Shown piece after piece: positions 14,298-21,982 of a stretch of DNA of 36,016 nt. The notes beneath the pieces are model-generated. The model saw only the letters and a list, made by a program, of their open reading frames with translations. It was not told the origin of the DNA and searched no databases. Numbering within the stretch: the stretch's first letter is position 1; every line of letters begins with the position of its first letter. The position numbers and the translations under genes are program-made. Where the stretch lies: the IMG/VR virus record IMGVR_UViG_3300037488_002473, positions 1 through 36,016 of that record; one strand, given 5' to 3'. The DNA is from a virus.

Positions 14298-14476
14298 TCG
14301 TCCCAGCCCGCCTCTTGCGCCTCCTGGGCCTGCGCCCGAGGACATATATCTATCAGGCGCCGCCAGCCCGTCCAGCCAAGCCCGCCGACCCGCAAACCCT
14401 CCAGGCGCTTTCCCGCGCCTGCAAGGTCCAGGCCTACTATGACAGGCACAATCACCCAGCAGGATGGACCAGGTAA
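14294..14476 (+). CDS. small basic unknown protein
   Basis: The protein has 60 aa and starts at the ATG that overlaps the previous stop (ATGA). The sequence is basic and Pro-rich (LLRLLGLRPRTYIYQAPPAR), with a helix in the second half (TLQALSRACKVQAYYDRH). No motif recognised. Its stop TAA shares bases with the likely ATG of the next gene (TAATG). The frame is open far upstream in the same phase, but only this part has support from coupling. Confidence 0.55.
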   Translation: MIVPARLLRLLGLRPRTYIYQAPPARPAKPADPQTLQALSRACKVQAYYDRHNHPAGWTR

Positions 14477-14811
14477 TGCAAGGCCGTTCCCTAGACCTTA
14501 CCCCGTACCTTGCTTTGATCGCCCAGGAGCTTCCCCGGGGGTGCGTTACCTACATCAAAAACGAATACTCTGGGAGATATGAACGGGGGTATGACCCGAA
14601 AGCCCGCAGACCCCTGGCAGATCTCTGCCGTTATCTGCTCAAAGCAAAAGGCGTCCAGTCTATTAGAATACATTGCCCGGACCCGGATCTGCAAGCCACG
14701 GTCTCTATTTTCCCGGCAGAGGGGTGGCCTGTTTATTCCTTCCCCGTCCAAGACTTCATGAATGCCGAGGCCCTTATTTTGCGCGAGAAATCAAAACCAG
14801 CCCAAGCCTAA
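14476..14811 (+). CDS. small unknown protein
   Basis: The protein has 111 aa from the ATG at 14476, which overlaps the preceding stop as TAATG; an ATG four codons earlier, at 14464, is also possible. The sequence has alternating helices and strands (LTPYLALIAQELPRG, then CVTYIKNEYSGRYERGYDPK, LADLCRYLLKAKGVQSIRIH, and a beta stretch QATVSIFPAEGWPVYSF). It looks like a compact globular domain, but I cannot assign it. It lies directly before the DNA ligase, separated by a C/A-rich leader. Confidence 0.6.
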   Translation: MQGRSLDLTPYLALIAQELPRGCVTYIKNEYSGRYERGYDPKARRPLADLCRYLLKAKGVQSIRIHCPDPDLQATVSIFPAEGWPVYSFPVQDFMNAEALILREKSKPAQA

Positions 14812-14848
14812 CCAGCCAATCCAACCCCATCCCAGGAAAGGGAACCCC

Positions 14849-15754
14849 ATGGCCCGCCAAGCAAAATCCGCCCTGCCGGACGCACCAACCCCCATGCTTG
14901 CATCCGTTATCTCAGACGCCAGCAAAGACACCCCGCCTAGCGCCTGGGAGGGCTGGGGCTTCCAACACAAAATAGACGGGGTGCGGGCCCTGTTCTCGCC
15001 CAGGACGGGACAATTCACCTCCAGGGGGCGCGCCCTCTTGAGTGTCGAGGGGATGCCTTTTGAACGCATTGCCGGGCATATTCCGCTACAGTTACGGAAT
15101 ATAAACATCATACTTGACGGGGAGTTCTACGTGCACGGCAAGCCATTTGAAGAGGTTGTATCTATAGTAAAAAATAAAGCGCACCCCATGCGCTCTTCAC
15201 TGCAATATATCGTTTTTGACTGCATTCTGCCGGGAAATCCATCGGCGCAATTTTGGGAGAGATATGAAAGCGCCGAGCATTTTTGCGCCAAGCTATCACA
15301 CCTGGGCGTCTCTACTTTGCTTTGGAAACACCTCACGCACCCGGCCCGATTCCATTGTGAGGCGGCATGTTCCGATGGATACGAGGGGATCATGCTCCGG
15401 GACTTGGGTGCCCCCTATGCTCCCGGGAAGCGGTCCCCGGGATTGATGAAGTTCAAGTTATTCGCGGACGCGGAGTTCCGCATCACTGGCGCCCAGGAAG
15501 GCGAGGGTAAAAACAAAGGGACCCTTGTATTCACCCTTCAAACCAAAACAGGCGAAACTTTCACCGCTACCAGCCCGGGCACCTACGAAACGAAACGGGC
15601 AGACTTTCTCTTGTTTGAGCAAGCAAAGAAAACTGGCACGCTCACTCTTCCTTGGCGTTGGGCCAAGGTTCGCTACCAAGGCATTTCCTCCTACAAGATT
15701 CCCCGCTTCCCCGTGATCCTGGCCCTGTTTGAGAATCACCCATCCCTTGACTAG
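14849..15754 (+). CDS. ATP-dependent DNA ligase
   Basis: The protein has 301 aa with the nucleotidyltransferase motifs in order: motif I KIDGVRA with AMP-accepting Lys41, the RGR after it, motif III DGEFY (about 91-95), motif IV YEGIMLRD (about 177-184), motif V LMKFK (about 201-205), then a C-terminal OB-fold (FRITGAQEGEGKNKGTLVF and VRYQGISSYKIPRFPV). It seals nicks during replication or recombination. Length fits a minimal phage/bacterial ATP ligase without an N-terminal DNA-binding domain. The start at 14849 is preceded by CCAGGAAAGGG, and the leader contains a copy of the TCCCAGGA 8-mer. The first 25 residues are poorly conserved. Confidence 0.92.
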   Translation: MARQAKSALPDAPTPMLASVISDASKDTPPSAWEGWGFQHKIDGVRALFSPRTGQFTSRGRALLSVEGMPFERIAGHIPLQLRNINIILDGEFYVHGKPFEEVVSIVKNKAHPMRSSLQYIVFDCILPGNPSAQFWERYESAEHFCAKLSHLGVSTLLWKHLTHPARFHCEAACSDGYEGIMLRDLGAPYAPGKRSPGLMKFKLFADAEFRITGAQEGEGKNKGTLVFTLQTKTGETFTATSPGTYETKRADFLLFEQAKKTGTLTLPWRWAKVRYQGISSYKIPRFPVILALFENHPSLD

Positions 15755-15786
15755 CCACAATCACACGAACGGAAAAGGAAGCGCCG

Positions 15787-16047
15787 ATGCATAGCAAGTG
15801 CCTTGACGAAAGCCTGAAAAACTTAGCCAGAGCGTCCAGAGACTTTGCAGAGCTTCGATTGGTGTATAAGGACCCTGAGATGCTCTGCGCCGATATTCGG
15901 GCCGCGCTCGCAAAAATTGACGAAAAACAAGAGCAAATCGACCGTCTCACGGGCCGCGTCAATGAAATCCGTAATAGCCGTGATGAGTTGCTGGTAGGTG
16001 TGCAAGCCGTAATGAAAAAGTTTGATTTTACCATGCGATCAGTCTAA
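15787..16047 (+). CDS. small coiled-coil protein
   Basis: The protein has 86 aa, nearly all helical. Residues 35-70 (DIRAALAKIDEKQEQIDRLT and onward) show heptads with Leu and Ile, expected to form a coiled coil. AAGGAAG lies 5 bases before the ATG. It contains one Cys near the start and one in the middle, but no zinc motif. It lies between the ligase and a basic disordered protein; function unknown. Confidence 0.65.
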   Translation: MHSKCLDESLKNLARASRDFAELRLVYKDPEMLCADIRAALAKIDEKQEQIDRLTGRVNEIRNSRDELLVGVQAVMKKFDFTMRSV

Positions 16048-16081
16048 GACAATCATCCACCCAGGCCAAAGGAGCCAACCC

Positions 16082-16576
16082 GTGCCGTACCTCCGTGATC
16101 AGATCCGCAATGCCGCCGTCCAGGCGATTGCAGACCGTAAGACCCTCCCACAGATTCTTGCCGCCCTGCCGAAAGAGGCAGGCAAAACTATCACAAGGGA
16201 GACCCTCATTGCAACAATTGCGGCCCTTGTGGTTCGCATGAATCGCCGAGGCATCACCATCCATGCCACCACCGCGAAAGAGTTCCCCGCTCCCGGCCCA
16301 GAGGCAGCGCCCTACGCCCCGAAAGGCCTGGACTTGGACGCGCTCAAGAAACCCCGCAAGACCCGGTCGGACAAAGGCACCAAGCGAGGCAAGCAAGCGC
16401 GACACACCCCAACGCCAGCCCGTAAGGCGCCGAAGGCAGCCGAGACCCAGCCCACCAAGCGACAGGAAAAATCCGCGCCAAAATTGTCTGAGCCCATTGC
16501 CCGCGTGACAAAGCCCAAGACCCAAAAGCCGAAACCAAGCCCCGCCCTGGAAGAAATCATCCCAGACGCGGACTAG
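16082..16576 (+). CDS. basic, C-terminally disordered protein (possible DNA-binding)
   Basis: The protein has 164 aa from a GTG at 16082, which has AAAGGAG 7 bases upstream. Residues 1-60 form a small helical domain (LRDQIRNAAVQAIADRKTLP, then TRETLIATIAALVVRMNRRG) that could be a helix-turn-helix. From about residue 75 onward the sequence is Lys/Arg/Pro/Ala rich (RKTRSDKGTKRGKQARHTPT) and resembles histone H1-like or nucleoid protein tails. It may coat or organise DNA, but no family is recognised and the call rests on composition. Confidence 0.6.
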   Translation: MPYLRDQIRNAAVQAIADRKTLPQILAALPKEAGKTITRETLIATIAALVVRMNRRGITIHATTAKEFPAPGPEAAPYAPKGLDLDALKKPRKTRSDKGTKRGKQARHTPTPARKAPKAAETQPTKRQEKSAPKLSEPIARVTKPKTQKPKPSPALEEIIPDAD

Positions 16577-16718
16577 ACTGCCAGCCCGTCCCAGCCGGCA
16601 GGCGCGGCCCATTCCCGAGGACTCAGCCTAAGCAGGCAGACCTCCACACCCTGCGCCTCTACGTCCTGCCGCTGGCTTTATTTTCAACCCAACCCAACCC
16701 AACCCAAAAGGCACCCCC
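16577..16718. repeat. gap with (CAACC)4 tandem repeat leader
   Basis: The 142-bp gap holds a weak CTGCC/GGCAG hairpin just after the previous stop (16578-16601) and, at 16685-16704, four exact copies of CAACC directly before the ribosome site AAAAGG and the ATG at 16719. The leader is C/A rich and should be unstructured in RNA. A similar tandem (CCAA-type) precedes the tail-chaperone gene on the other strand. Confidence 0.7.
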
Positions 16719-17033
16719 ATGCCGACCCAAGACCCAAACCCCGCAATCTCAGACGCGGAAACACTGGCAGAGGACTGCCGCCTGGCCCGAGAAAAGGCCA
16801 AGGGGTTCTGTATCTGGGCCAAGATCCCACCTCCAGCCCATTCCGTTTTGGCCGGCAAGTATCGCATGGGGTGCAATCCTTCCATCATCGTCCCGGCTGG
16901 CTTTGAGTGTCTCGGGCAATACTGCCCAAACTGCCGCAGACCAATAAAGTTCCACGAGGTCCAGGCCTTCCAATCGCCTCCAGGAATCGAAACCAAGAGC
17001 GCCCCAACCGCAAGCCCCGAACAATCGGGCTAA
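16719..17033 (+). CDS. small protein with zinc-binding Cys pairs
   Basis: The protein has 104 aa; AAAAGG lies 7 bases before the ATG. Residues 11-30 form a charged helix (SDAETLAEDCRLAREKAKGF). The core has C52, then GFECLGQYCPNC (about residues 62-73) with a C-x5-C-x2-C arrangement, suggesting a zinc site. The last 30 residues are disordered. No family recognised. It ends 3 bp before the helicase gene, so it may assist or regulate that enzyme; this is inferred from position only. Confidence 0.6.
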   Translation: MPTQDPNPAISDAETLAEDCRLAREKAKGFCIWAKIPPPAHSVLAGKYRMGCNPSIIVPAGFECLGQYCPNCRRPIKFHEVQAFQSPPGIETKSAPTASPEQSG

Positions 17034-17036
17034 CCA

Positions 17037-18476
17037 ATGGCCCTTTCTTTTCGCTTCCAGAGGCGCCCGCTTAGGGCGCACCAGCGGGACGCCATAGCCA
17101 GATTCAAGGCCGCCCCCTCGGCTTTCTTCGCCATGGATATGAGACTAGGAAAGACTCTCTCTTGTATTCGATGGATCCAAGAGAACCCAAAGGCAAGGCA
17201 AGGCCGGATTGTTATAGTCGCCCCCAAGACTGTTCTGATTCCCTGGGAAGAGGAATTGAAGGCCGAAAGGATCCACTTCATCACCTTGAGGGGATCAGCA
17301 TCCTCAAAAATTGCGGGGCTTTTATTTTCCGGGCCCGGTTCATTCGTTCTAGTAAATTATGAGGCTTTTCTTTCATTGGATTTTGTGCGAACACTTGAGA
17401 AAACCCAGCCTTCCTGCCTGGTCTTGGATGAATCGACCCGCATCAAAGGACACAAGTCCAAGACAACCCAAAACCTCTTGAGAATCTGCGACCTCATACC
17501 ATTCAAGGCCTGCTTGTCCGGGCTGCCCTCCCCCCAAAGCCTTGAGGATCTATGGCCCCAAATGGCTTTTTTGAATGACGGCTGCTGGATGGGATGCTCC
17601 GGGTTTTATCGTTGGAGGGCCCGGCATACCGTGCCAGACCTACTTTCACACGGGCAGCACGGGCGAGAGTTCCCGCCAGCCGAGGCCGCCAAGGTTCGGG
17701 AGGCATTCCAAGCCCAGGCCTTTTGTCTTACCAGAAAGCAAGCAGAAGAGGAATACGGCCTAGCAATGCCTGAAAAAATATACGGAACCCGCTGGGGGTA
17801 CCTGTCAAAGCCCGAGCAAAAGGCGTACAATTATATAATCAAAAATATGGAGCTGCCGCCCGGGCCTTTCCAAAATCTTTCCAGGCGTTTTCGGGAATAC
17901 CAAGAGAACGAAACCCCGGACCCACTACAGCAGGCATCCGAGGCAGACCATCAGATCGTGATCCTCTCTTGGCTTAGGATGCTCCCCGGGTTTCTGCCAA
18001 CCTCCTGGAAGTATGCGGAATTGATAGCAATCATTCGGGACCTCGGGGCAGATAAAGGCCGGGAAAAATTGGTTGTATGGTTTGCCTTTACTCAGGAAAT
18101 GAAACAGGCACAGAAAATACTTGGTGAATCCGGGATTGATTGCCGCCTACTCCTGGGAGAAACAAAGGACCAAGAGAGGCGCCAGATCTTGCGAGACTTC
18201 AACGGAGGACTAGGCATCCTCCTAGTACAACAAAACCTCGGCAAGTTTGGCTTGAACCTCTCCACCGCTTCCACTGCCGTTTATTTTTCCAACAGTTACA
18301 ACCTGGAGGAAAGAGCACAAAGCGAGGACAGGATCTTCCTCCCAGGAAAGCGCAACCTCTTGATCATCGACCTACTCACGAAAGGCACCATAGATGAAGA
18401 AATCCGCGATATTCTCACGACCAAGCGCGCCGTCTCTGCCCGAACACTTGCGCGGCAAGCGCTGGGCAAGCATTGA
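17037..18476 (+). CDS. SNF2-type DEAD/DEAH helicase
   Basis: The protein has 479 aa with two RecA-like domains. Domain 1: Q-like motif RAHQRDAIARF (13-23), Walker A DMRLGKT (34-40, Lys39), motif Ia VIVAPKTVLIPWEEE, Walker B LVLDEST (128-134) and motif III CLSGLP. Domain 2: LVVWFAFTQEMKQA, then QQNLGKFGLNLSTASTAVYF (motif V) and YNLEERAQSEDRIFLPG (motif VI with the Arg). This arrangement is that of phage SNF2-like translocases used in replication or recombination. The C-terminus overlaps the resolvase gene by 83 bp in another frame. No accessory nuclease domain is visible. Confidence 0.93.
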   Translation: MALSFRFQRRPLRAHQRDAIARFKAAPSAFFAMDMRLGKTLSCIRWIQENPKARQGRIVIVAPKTVLIPWEEELKAERIHFITLRGSASSKIAGLLFSGPGSFVLVNYEAFLSLDFVRTLEKTQPSCLVLDESTRIKGHKSKTTQNLLRICDLIPFKACLSGLPSPQSLEDLWPQMAFLNDGCWMGCSGFYRWRARHTVPDLLSHGQHGREFPPAEAAKVREAFQAQAFCLTRKQAEEEYGLAMPEKIYGTRWGYLSKPEQKAYNYIIKNMELPPGPFQNLSRRFREYQENETPDPLQQASEADHQIVILSWLRMLPGFLPTSWKYAELIAIIRDLGADKGREKLVVWFAFTQEMKQAQKILGESGIDCRLLLGETKDQERRQILRDFNGGLGILLVQQNLGKFGLNLSTASTAVYFSNSYNLEERAQSEDRIFLPGKRNLLIIDLLTKGTIDEEIRDILTTKRAVSARTLARQALGKH

Positions 18477-18939
18477 TCCGGGAATCTCTGGGACGGGGGT
18501 AGCGATCTGGAAAGGGGCCATTCTTGAAGATTCCTACTCCATCACGCCCCACGGGTATGATTGGAACGCCAAGGCCCAAGATCTTGTCTTTCGTTTTGGT
18601 GATGAAAATAACCTCCCCGGCTTTTCTGCCCTCTATTATGAAATGCCGTTTATTGACTCAGAGGGCGGGGCCCGTTCCGCAATTTCTGCCAAGACTCAGG
18701 ACGTTGTAAAACTTTGCATAGCGGCAGGAATGATAGTCGGCGCCTTTGTTTCTTGGTGCCCAAATGGCCTCATTTTCCCCATCCCCGTTATAGATTGGAA
18801 GGGCACGATTCCTAAGAAAATCCACCAAGCCCGACTAGAAAAACGCTTTGCTTTGCTTGGCATCACCCCCACCACCAAGACCACCCATGAGCGGGACGCC
18901 CTTGGCATCGGTCTGCATGTTATCTATGGAAAGGGCTAA
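18394..18939 (+). CDS. RuvC-like Holliday junction resolvase
   Basis: The protein has 181 aa with the RNase H-like fold of RuvC nucleases: ASIDPGISGTGVAIW with Asp28, ALYYEMPF with Glu83, and the C-terminal THERDALGIGLHV helix with Glu166 and Asp168 completing the acidic site. The WKGTIPKK segment (135-142) is found in phage versions. It should cut branched DNA before packaging or during recombination. The ATG at 18394 lies within the helicase gene; the 83-bp overlap is large, and the first 20 residues may be dispensable. No nearer ATG exists before the active-site strand, which supports the start. Confidence 0.85.
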   Translation: MKKSAIFSRPSAPSLPEHLRGKRWASIDPGISGTGVAIWKGAILEDSYSITPHGYDWNAKAQDLVFRFGDENNLPGFSALYYEMPFIDSEGGARSAISAKTQDVVKLCIAAGMIVGAFVSWCPNGLIFPIPVIDWKGTIPKKIHQARLEKRFALLGITPTTKTTHERDALGIGLHVIYGKG

Positions 18940-18942
18940 CCC

Positions 18943-20097
18943 ATGCCCCGCTTTACTTTCGCGCCAAAAACCCTCGCACCAGACGCCCCCGGGCATCCAG
19001 ACAACCCGGTAGGCTTTCCCGCCTGCCCTACTGCCCCACGGTCAATAAAGGCCGCACTCCAGGCCTCCAAGCCGGGGGAAGTAAAACACTTTGAGCGCAT
19101 CGACCCCAGACGGGACGGCATCCGGCAGTCAGACCTTGCCCAGTTCCTTCAATGCAGGCAAAAGGCCCGGCTTTGCCAGTGGTTCAATCTCCAACCCATT
19201 GGGGCGAAAAAACATTACTTTGTCCACGGCAATGCCTATCATGACTGCCTGGAAAAAATCTACCGGGGCATGCGGGCCGGGAAAATCAAAACACAAGCGG
19301 ACGTGTCAAAGGCACTAGTCCAAATTGAGACAGACATGCTTGCCAGCCTGCCGAAGGATGCACAAAGCCGGGAAATGCTGGAGGACGTATTGTGGAAATT
19401 GCGTCCAGTTTTCCAAGGATATTTTGCCCACTACAAAAAAGACTTTTCTATTCCTTGGGTTACTGTGGAAGGGCGCTTCCTCGTAGATCTGGCGCCCGGT
19501 ATCAAAATCACCGGGACCATGGACGGAGGCTTCCTCGGGAATGCTGGGGCCTTTTCTGTCTTTGAAAATAAGTTTCGGGGCAGGATTGACGCGGAAAACA
19601 TCACGGACGTTCTGGCCCTGGATCTTCAATTGTCCTTTTATACTCAGGCCGCCCAGGCCTATGGCTACAAGATCGGTCCCAGAGTGTTTAACATCGTTAA
19701 AAAACCGCAGCAACGCCAAGGCAAGAAAGAAAAGAAAAGCGAGTATTCCGCCCGCATCCTGGGGGAAATCATGGACAAGCCAAAAGACTACTACTTCCGG
19801 GAATCCTCGCCCATTTCTCCCCAGGAAATTGCCGCGCAAAAGGTCCGGCTTGTCGGGCTTTGTTCGGCATATCTGGCGTGGTTCGATGGACTCAAAGGCG
19901 ATAGCCAAGACCCGGCAGTGCTGGACATCCTGGCCAACCCTGGGCAGTGTGAGGGCAAGTATGGGGTCTGCGAATACCTCGGCTTGTGCGCCCAAGGTAA
20001 TTGCGGCATGTATGTTGAAACGGACCCACAAGCCCGCAAGGTGCAGTCTTACGAGGACTTACCTCGGCCCGGAAAATCCGCTAAGACGAAACATTGA
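18943..20097 (+). CDS. PD-(D/E)XK nuclease, Cas4/RecB-like
   Basis: The protein has 384 aa. Nuclease core: GIRQSDLAQFLQCRQKARLC (59-78) resembles the first helix of RecB/Cas4-type nucleases; HGNAYHDCLE (95-104); GTMDGG with Asp194; SVFENKFRG with Glu208 and Lys210; and LQLSFYTQA, the QxxxY motif (229-233). A C-terminal Cys cluster, about 335-356 (C.GKYGVCEYLGLCAQGNC), together with Cys71 could hold an Fe-S cluster, as in Cas4 and AddB. It probably processes DNA ends for the annealing ATPase that follows. AAGGG lies 7 bases before the ATG. No CRISPR array or other cas genes are present, so a CRISPR role is not supported. Confidence 0.88.
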   Translation: MPRFTFAPKTLAPDAPGHPDNPVGFPACPTAPRSIKAALQASKPGEVKHFERIDPRRDGIRQSDLAQFLQCRQKARLCQWFNLQPIGAKKHYFVHGNAYHDCLEKIYRGMRAGKIKTQADVSKALVQIETDMLASLPKDAQSREMLEDVLWKLRPVFQGYFAHYKKDFSIPWVTVEGRFLVDLAPGIKITGTMDGGFLGNAGAFSVFENKFRGRIDAENITDVLALDLQLSFYTQAAQAYGYKIGPRVFNIVKKPQQRQGKKEKKSEYSARILGEIMDKPKDYYFRESSPISPQEIAAQKVRLVGLCSAYLAWFDGLKGDSQDPAVLDILANPGQCEGKYGVCEYLGLCAQGNCGMYVETDPQARKVQSYEDLPRPGKSAKTKH

Positions 20098-20153
20098 CGC
20101 CCGGCCCGCTTTGATATTGTCGATTCCCCGCCCACCCAACCCGAAAGTATAAC

Positions 20154-21005
20154 ATGGCAACCATCACCCCACCCAAGACTTTTTCCCTGCCGTCAGAGAA
20201 AAACGTCCCAAGCGATTCCCTGTCCGACTACTCAATTTTGCTTTACGGAGCCAAGAAAATAGGCAAGACCTCTTTTGCCTCTCAGTTCCCTAACGCTCTT
20301 TTTTTATCGACTGAGCCCGGCACAAAGGCCCTCTCTGTTTATTCCGTCAATGTCGGAGACTGGGCCGATTTTCTTGGGTATATCAAAGCCCTTGAGACTG
20401 GCAAGCAAAAATATGGCACCGTCATAGTTGACACGGTGGACCTTGCCTATGAGGCGTGTTTCCAGTCTGTTTGCCGCAAGGAAGGCATCACCCATCCACA
20501 AGACCTTGCCTATGGTAAGGGGTGGAATATGGTACTAACCACCTTTCGCAATGCCATCATGAGGCTTTTTCACCTGCCCGGAAATCCTGGTGTTGTGTTC
20601 ATCAGTCACGATACCGAAAAAGAGTTCGAGGACCGAGAGGGCCGGAAGTTTGACAGGATCCAGCCCACCATGCCGAAGCAGGCCTTGGGAGTAGTGGAGG
20701 CCCTTGTCGATCTGATAATCTCATATCAATATGACGGGCGGAAACGTATCGCCAAGATCCTGGGGGATGAAACAATTGTAGCAGGATGCCGACTCCAAGA
20801 GGATGGCCTCCGGTTCATGGCAAAGGACGGCGCCCCTGTTGAATCCATCCCCATGGGTTCCTCTTCCCAGGAAGCCTTCCAAAACTTTATCCAAGCATTC
20901 AACAATAAGCAAGAAACGGCAACGGGCGAAGAGGAAAAACCCACGCCGAAAAAGCAAACCAAAACCTTGCCGACTACTACAGGCAAAAAAATCCGTTTTG
21001 GCTAG
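20154..21005 (+). CDS. Sak4-type RecA-like ATPase (AAA_24 family)
   Basis: The protein has 283 aa. Walker A is GAKKIGKTS (32-40); Walker B is GTVIVDTVD with Asp93; a sensor-like strand VVFISHDTEKE follows near 143-153. This is the layout of Sak4/AAA_24 proteins, short RecA-like ATPases that help ssDNA annealing in phages and usually work with an ssDNA-binding protein, as the next gene appears to be. The last 40 residues are Lys/Thr-rich (EEEKPTPKKQTKTLPTTTGK), probably a flexible tail. The leader before the ATG is C/A rich with only a weak ribosome site. Confidence 0.85.
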   Translation: MATITPPKTFSLPSEKNVPSDSLSDYSILLYGAKKIGKTSFASQFPNALFLSTEPGTKALSVYSVNVGDWADFLGYIKALETGKQKYGTVIVDTVDLAYEACFQSVCRKEGITHPQDLAYGKGWNMVLTTFRNAIMRLFHLPGNPGVVFISHDTEKEFEDREGRKFDRIQPTMPKQALGVVEALVDLIISYQYDGRKRIAKILGDETIVAGCRLQEDGLRFMAKDGAPVESIPMGSSSQEAFQNFIQAFNNKQETATGEEEKPTPKKQTKTLPTTTGKKIRFG

Positions 21006-21055
21006 GCATTCCGTCTAGCCTGAATCATGGCGCCGGGTTTCAACCCAGGCCCGGC
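21000..21055 (+). terminator. two short inverted repeats after the Sak4 gene (weak terminator or pause)
   Basis: GGCTAG and CTAGCC flank a 9-base loop around the Sak4 stop codon, and GCCGGG (21032-21037) pairs with CCCGGC (21050-21055) over 12 bases, followed by ACTTT. The U run is too short for a strong terminator; it may pause polymerase or protect the upstream mRNA. The next gene starts at 21088 with AAGGAGG. Confidence 0.4.
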
Positions 21056-21087
21056 ACTTTCACCGCCTACCAATAAGGAGGCACCCC

Positions 21088-21918
21088 ATGGGCTTAGGTA
21101 TCAAAATCCCCCGCAACGCGTTAGCACAAGGCCGAGAGGCCTTTGCCGCCAACCCCTCACACGGCGAGAGTGTTTCACTTGAGCCGGGCGAATACTTCGG
21201 ATTGATTGCCAAACTGAAGGCAGTCGATACCAAGAAAGGCCCGCAATTGGTGGCCGACATCACGGTGGGCGAGAACGAAAACAGTCCCGAGGCCAAGGGC
21301 GGGTCTGTTTCGCTTTGGTTCTGTTTTGAACCTGAGCGCATTATTTACCTTTTCCGCTTCCTCAAGTCCCTTGGCTACGGGGACCGCCTGGAAGATCTGG
21401 ACGAGGACTCTCTTTCAGAAATTGCCAAAGAAATCCCCGGCAAAAATCTGGTGGTGAAGTTCCGCGCCACTGAATCAGAAGGCGGGCATATAAATATCCG
21501 CCTCAAAAAAGTAATGGACGAAATGACACCTGACGAAATCGGCCTAGAAGAAAACGCCACCAAGCCCACCAAGGGAAAAGGCAAGCCCACCCCTGGGAAG
21601 AAAGCGCCCAAGGAAGAGGAGCCGGAACCCGAGGCCGAGGTCGGCGGCCTTGGGCATGTCCGGGTGGTTGGGGCCGAAGTGCTTGAGGATGACCAGCGGT
21701 TCGTACTGGCTCTCGCAGGTGATGGTCACGCCGGCCTTGGCGGCGGGTTCGCTGACGAAGAAATCATCGTAAAGGTCGGCTTGGTCTGCAAGACCAAAAT
21801 CAAAGGCAAATTGCAAGAAATCAAAGTACTGAAATTATTGCCGGAAGAAGATAAGGTAATCGCCCAGGTATTGGCGACAGAAGAACAATTCAAGATCAAA
21901 CGCGAAAACCTGGAATGA
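21088..21918 (+). CDS. probable ssDNA-binding protein (DUF669/OB-fold like), with an anomalous insert
   Basis: The protein has 276 aa; AAGGAGG lies upstream of the ATG. Residues 28-160 look like the OB-fold of phage ssDNA-binding proteins that travel with Sak4-type ATPases (LEPGEYFGLIAKLKAVDTKK, then SLWFCFEPE.. and GKNLVVKFRATESEGGHINI). An acidic/Lys linker follows (165-184). Residues 185-225 are Gly/Val-rich and unlike the rest; on the opposite strand this DNA reads as a high-GC3 coding segment (see 21640-21770). Residues 226-276 (VKVGLVCKTKIKGKLQEIKV) form a compact basic domain. Conserved identity is judged by eye only; the position between Sak4 and polymerase supports it. Confidence 0.65.
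   Translation: MGLGIKIPRNALAQGREAFAANPSHGESVSLEPGEYFGLIAKLKAVDTKKGPQLVADITVGENENSPEAKGGSVSLWFCFEPERIIYLFRFLKSLGYGDRLEDLDEDSLSEIAKEIPGKNLVVKFRATESEGGHINIRLKKVMDEMTPDEIGLEENATKPTKGKGKPTPGKKAPKEEEPEPEAEVGGLGHVRVVGAEVLEDDQRFVLALAGDGHAGLGGGFADEEIIVKVGLVCKTKIKGKLQEIKVLKLLPEEDKVIAQVLATEEQFKIKRENLE
21640..21770 (-). other. segment with antisense coding signature inside the ssDNA-binding-protein gene
   Basis: Read on the minus strand, this roughly 130-bp segment encodes an ordinary-looking peptide (DDFFVSEPAAKAGVTITCES, then QYEPLVILKHFGPNHPDMPK) with G or C at nearly every third codon position. The same DNA in the annotated plus frame gives low-complexity Gly/Val sequence, and the flanking plus-strand sequence has the usual mixed third positions. 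It is best read as a gene fragment from a GC-rich genome inserted in reverse. The ends are approximate. An assembly chimera is an alternative. Confidence 0.55.
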
Positions 21919-21982
21919 TGGAATAAAAGGCGGGCCCAATACCTGTGCCCGCTATTTTCCTGCCGATAATAAAGGACTACCA

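Noticed and set aside
18943-20097. CRISPR-Cas involvement suggested by a Cas4-like nuclease
   Set aside because: No repeat-spacer array and no other cas genes; Cas4/RecB-like nucleases are common phage recombination enzymes.
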